Below the pieces are notes generated by a model. That model worked only from the letters and a program-made list of their open reading frames with translations, made no database searches and had not been told where the DNA came from. A DNA stretch of 6,526 nucleotides from Candidatus Omnitrophota bacterium (GTDB taxonomy: Bacteria; Omnitrophota; Gorgyraeia; B26-G9). The DNA lies in NCBI GenBank assembly GCA_028718845.1, contig JAQULA010000099.1, positions 1-6,526 on the forward strand, written 5' to 3'. Made by a program: the position numbers and the translations under genes. Of the stretch, positions 5,915-6,526 are shown piece after piece (position 1 is the stretch's first letter; each line of letters starts with the position of its first letter).

Positions 5915-6526
5915 TGGTTATTTTCCTCAGTTTTTCCAGTTCCCGGAGCAATTCTTCCCGGCTTTGCCTCTCTTTTTCCACCACCGCCGCCGGAGCTTTC
6001 TGGACATAATTTTTATTGTTCAGCAAAGCGTCCTTGCGCGCGATATGCTGTTCGATTTCCCCGATCTGGGCTTGCACCCGCTCCCGTTCCTGTCCGACAT
6101 CCAGCCCGCTGCCGGTATCCATCTGGATCGTACAGCCGCCGGCGGTTCCGTACACACAGGCGCTGAACAATGCCGGCGCGTTTTTTTTCACCAGCCGCAG
6201 CGTATTCACTTTTGCCAGGCTGGTGATATAACGGCTGTAAGTACGCACCGATTCTTCGATCTGAGGATTGTCCGCTTCGATGCCGATATCGACCGTATCT
6301 TTGGGCTTTATATTGTTCTGGCTGCGCAGATTTCTTATTTCCGTGCAGATATCGATCACCCTCTGCATATTCTCTTCCAGGGCCGGGTCGATGAACTGCG
6401 CTTCTTCCCGGGGCCAGGACTGGGTCATGATCGAGATCCCTTCCGGCTTGAGCTTCTGCCATATTTCCTCGGTAATAAACGGCATAAACGGGTGCAGCAG
6501 CCGCAATGACCTCTCCAGCACCGTGT
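5901..6526 (-). CDS. valS: Valyl-tRNA synthetase, C-terminal 207 residues
   Basis: ValS attaches valine to tRNA(Val) and edits mischarged threonine. The gene enters from the right edge, so its catalytic and editing domains are outside the window. Visible first is the anticodon-binding domain, with LERSLRLLHPFMPFITEEIW close to the edge, a motif typical of the Val/Leu/Ile synthetases. S-W-P and then R-N-L-R-S-Q-N-N-I-K-P follow. The last 65 or so residues form the coiled-coil arm specific to ValS. It is rich in Glu, Arg, Lys and Leu, contains the N-N-K-N-Y-V-Q-K-A-P element (family: L-S-N-x-x-F-V-x-K-A-P), and ends KLRKITNALA before TAA. That arm, which contacts the tRNA, distinguishes it from IleS and LeuS. 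A GTG codon at 6519-6521 is internal and not the true start, because the open frame continues to the edge. Confidence 0.95.
   Translation of the reverse strand, partial: TVLERSLRLLHPFMPFITEEIWQKLKPEGISIMTQSWPREEAQFIDPALEENMQRVIDICTEIRNLRSQNNIKPKDTVDIGIEADNPQIEESVRTYSRYITSLAKVNTLRLVKKNAPALFSACVYGTAGGCTIQMDTGSGLDVGQERERVQAQIGEIEQHIARKDALLNNKNYVQKAPAAVVEKERQSREELLRELEKLRKITNALA
5924..5928 (-). promoter_or_regulatory. Shine-Dalgarno sequence for nadC inside valS
   Basis: On the minus strand this is GAGGA, 9 nt before the nadC ATG and within the last codons of valS. Together with the 14-bp gene overlap it supports the chosen nadC start and suggests translational coupling to valS. Confidence 0.6.

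Noticed and set aside
5384..6509. Two long plus-strand open frames (5384-6166 and 5748-6509) opposite nadC and valS.
   Set aside because: They lie antisense to two clearly identified genes, overlap each other in different frames, are rich in Arg/Pro/His/Phe as expected for shadow frames, and show no recognisable domain.
1..6526. CRISPR arrays, tRNA or rRNA genes, insertion sequences, toxin-antitoxin pairs, riboswitches or a new defence system.
   Set aside because: No spaced direct repeats, RNA-gene signatures, transposase or paired terminal repeats were seen, and about 97% of the window is accounted for by recognised housekeeping genes.

Overview
The window is a gene-dense, single-strand block of bacterial housekeeping genes, all on the minus strand. 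In transcription order (right to left) they are: the 3' end of valS (valyl-tRNA synthetase), nadC (quinolinate phosphoribosyltransferase), pilT (type IV pilus retraction ATPase), uvrB (excision-repair helicase subunit), birA (biotin protein ligase with a DNA-binding domain), coaX (type III pantothenate kinase), and after a gap the first 24 codons of groES. Every complete gene has the length and signature motifs of its family, and no gene looks broken.

The six genes from valS to coaX are packed like one operon. valS/nadC overlap by 14 bp, nadC/pilT are 22 bp apart, pilT/uvrB are 3 bp apart, uvrB/birA overlap by 20 bp and birA/coaX overlap by 4 bp (ATGA). No internal gap is large enough for an obvious separate promoter, so co-transcription and some translational coupling are likely. 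The products share no single pathway. Three of them supply cofactors (NAD from NadC, CoA from CoaX, biotin attachment by BirA), one charges tRNA, one repairs DNA and one powers pilus retraction.

The only gene-free stretch is 74-237, which is visibly AT-rich. It holds the groES control region: a near-perfect CIRCE operator (94-120, the HrcA heat-shock repressor site), a tentative sigma70-type promoter just upstream of it (129-157), and a strong Shine-Dalgarno sequence. I see no convincing intrinsic terminator after coaX.

The organism is a bacterium using the standard code: TAA, TAG and TGA all occur as stops at family-typical ends. It has HrcA/CIRCE heat-shock control and type IV pilus-type machinery, which suggests a diderm. 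A little-cultivated lineage such as Omnitrophota or a PVC relative is possible, but that is only an impression and the window cannot settle it.

I found no sign of a new defence, mobile or biosynthetic system. The points most worth a second look are the CIRCE site, the same-frame pilT-TGA-uvrB junction without a visible ribosome-binding site, the placement of pilT in this operon, and the residues in UvrB helicase motif VI.
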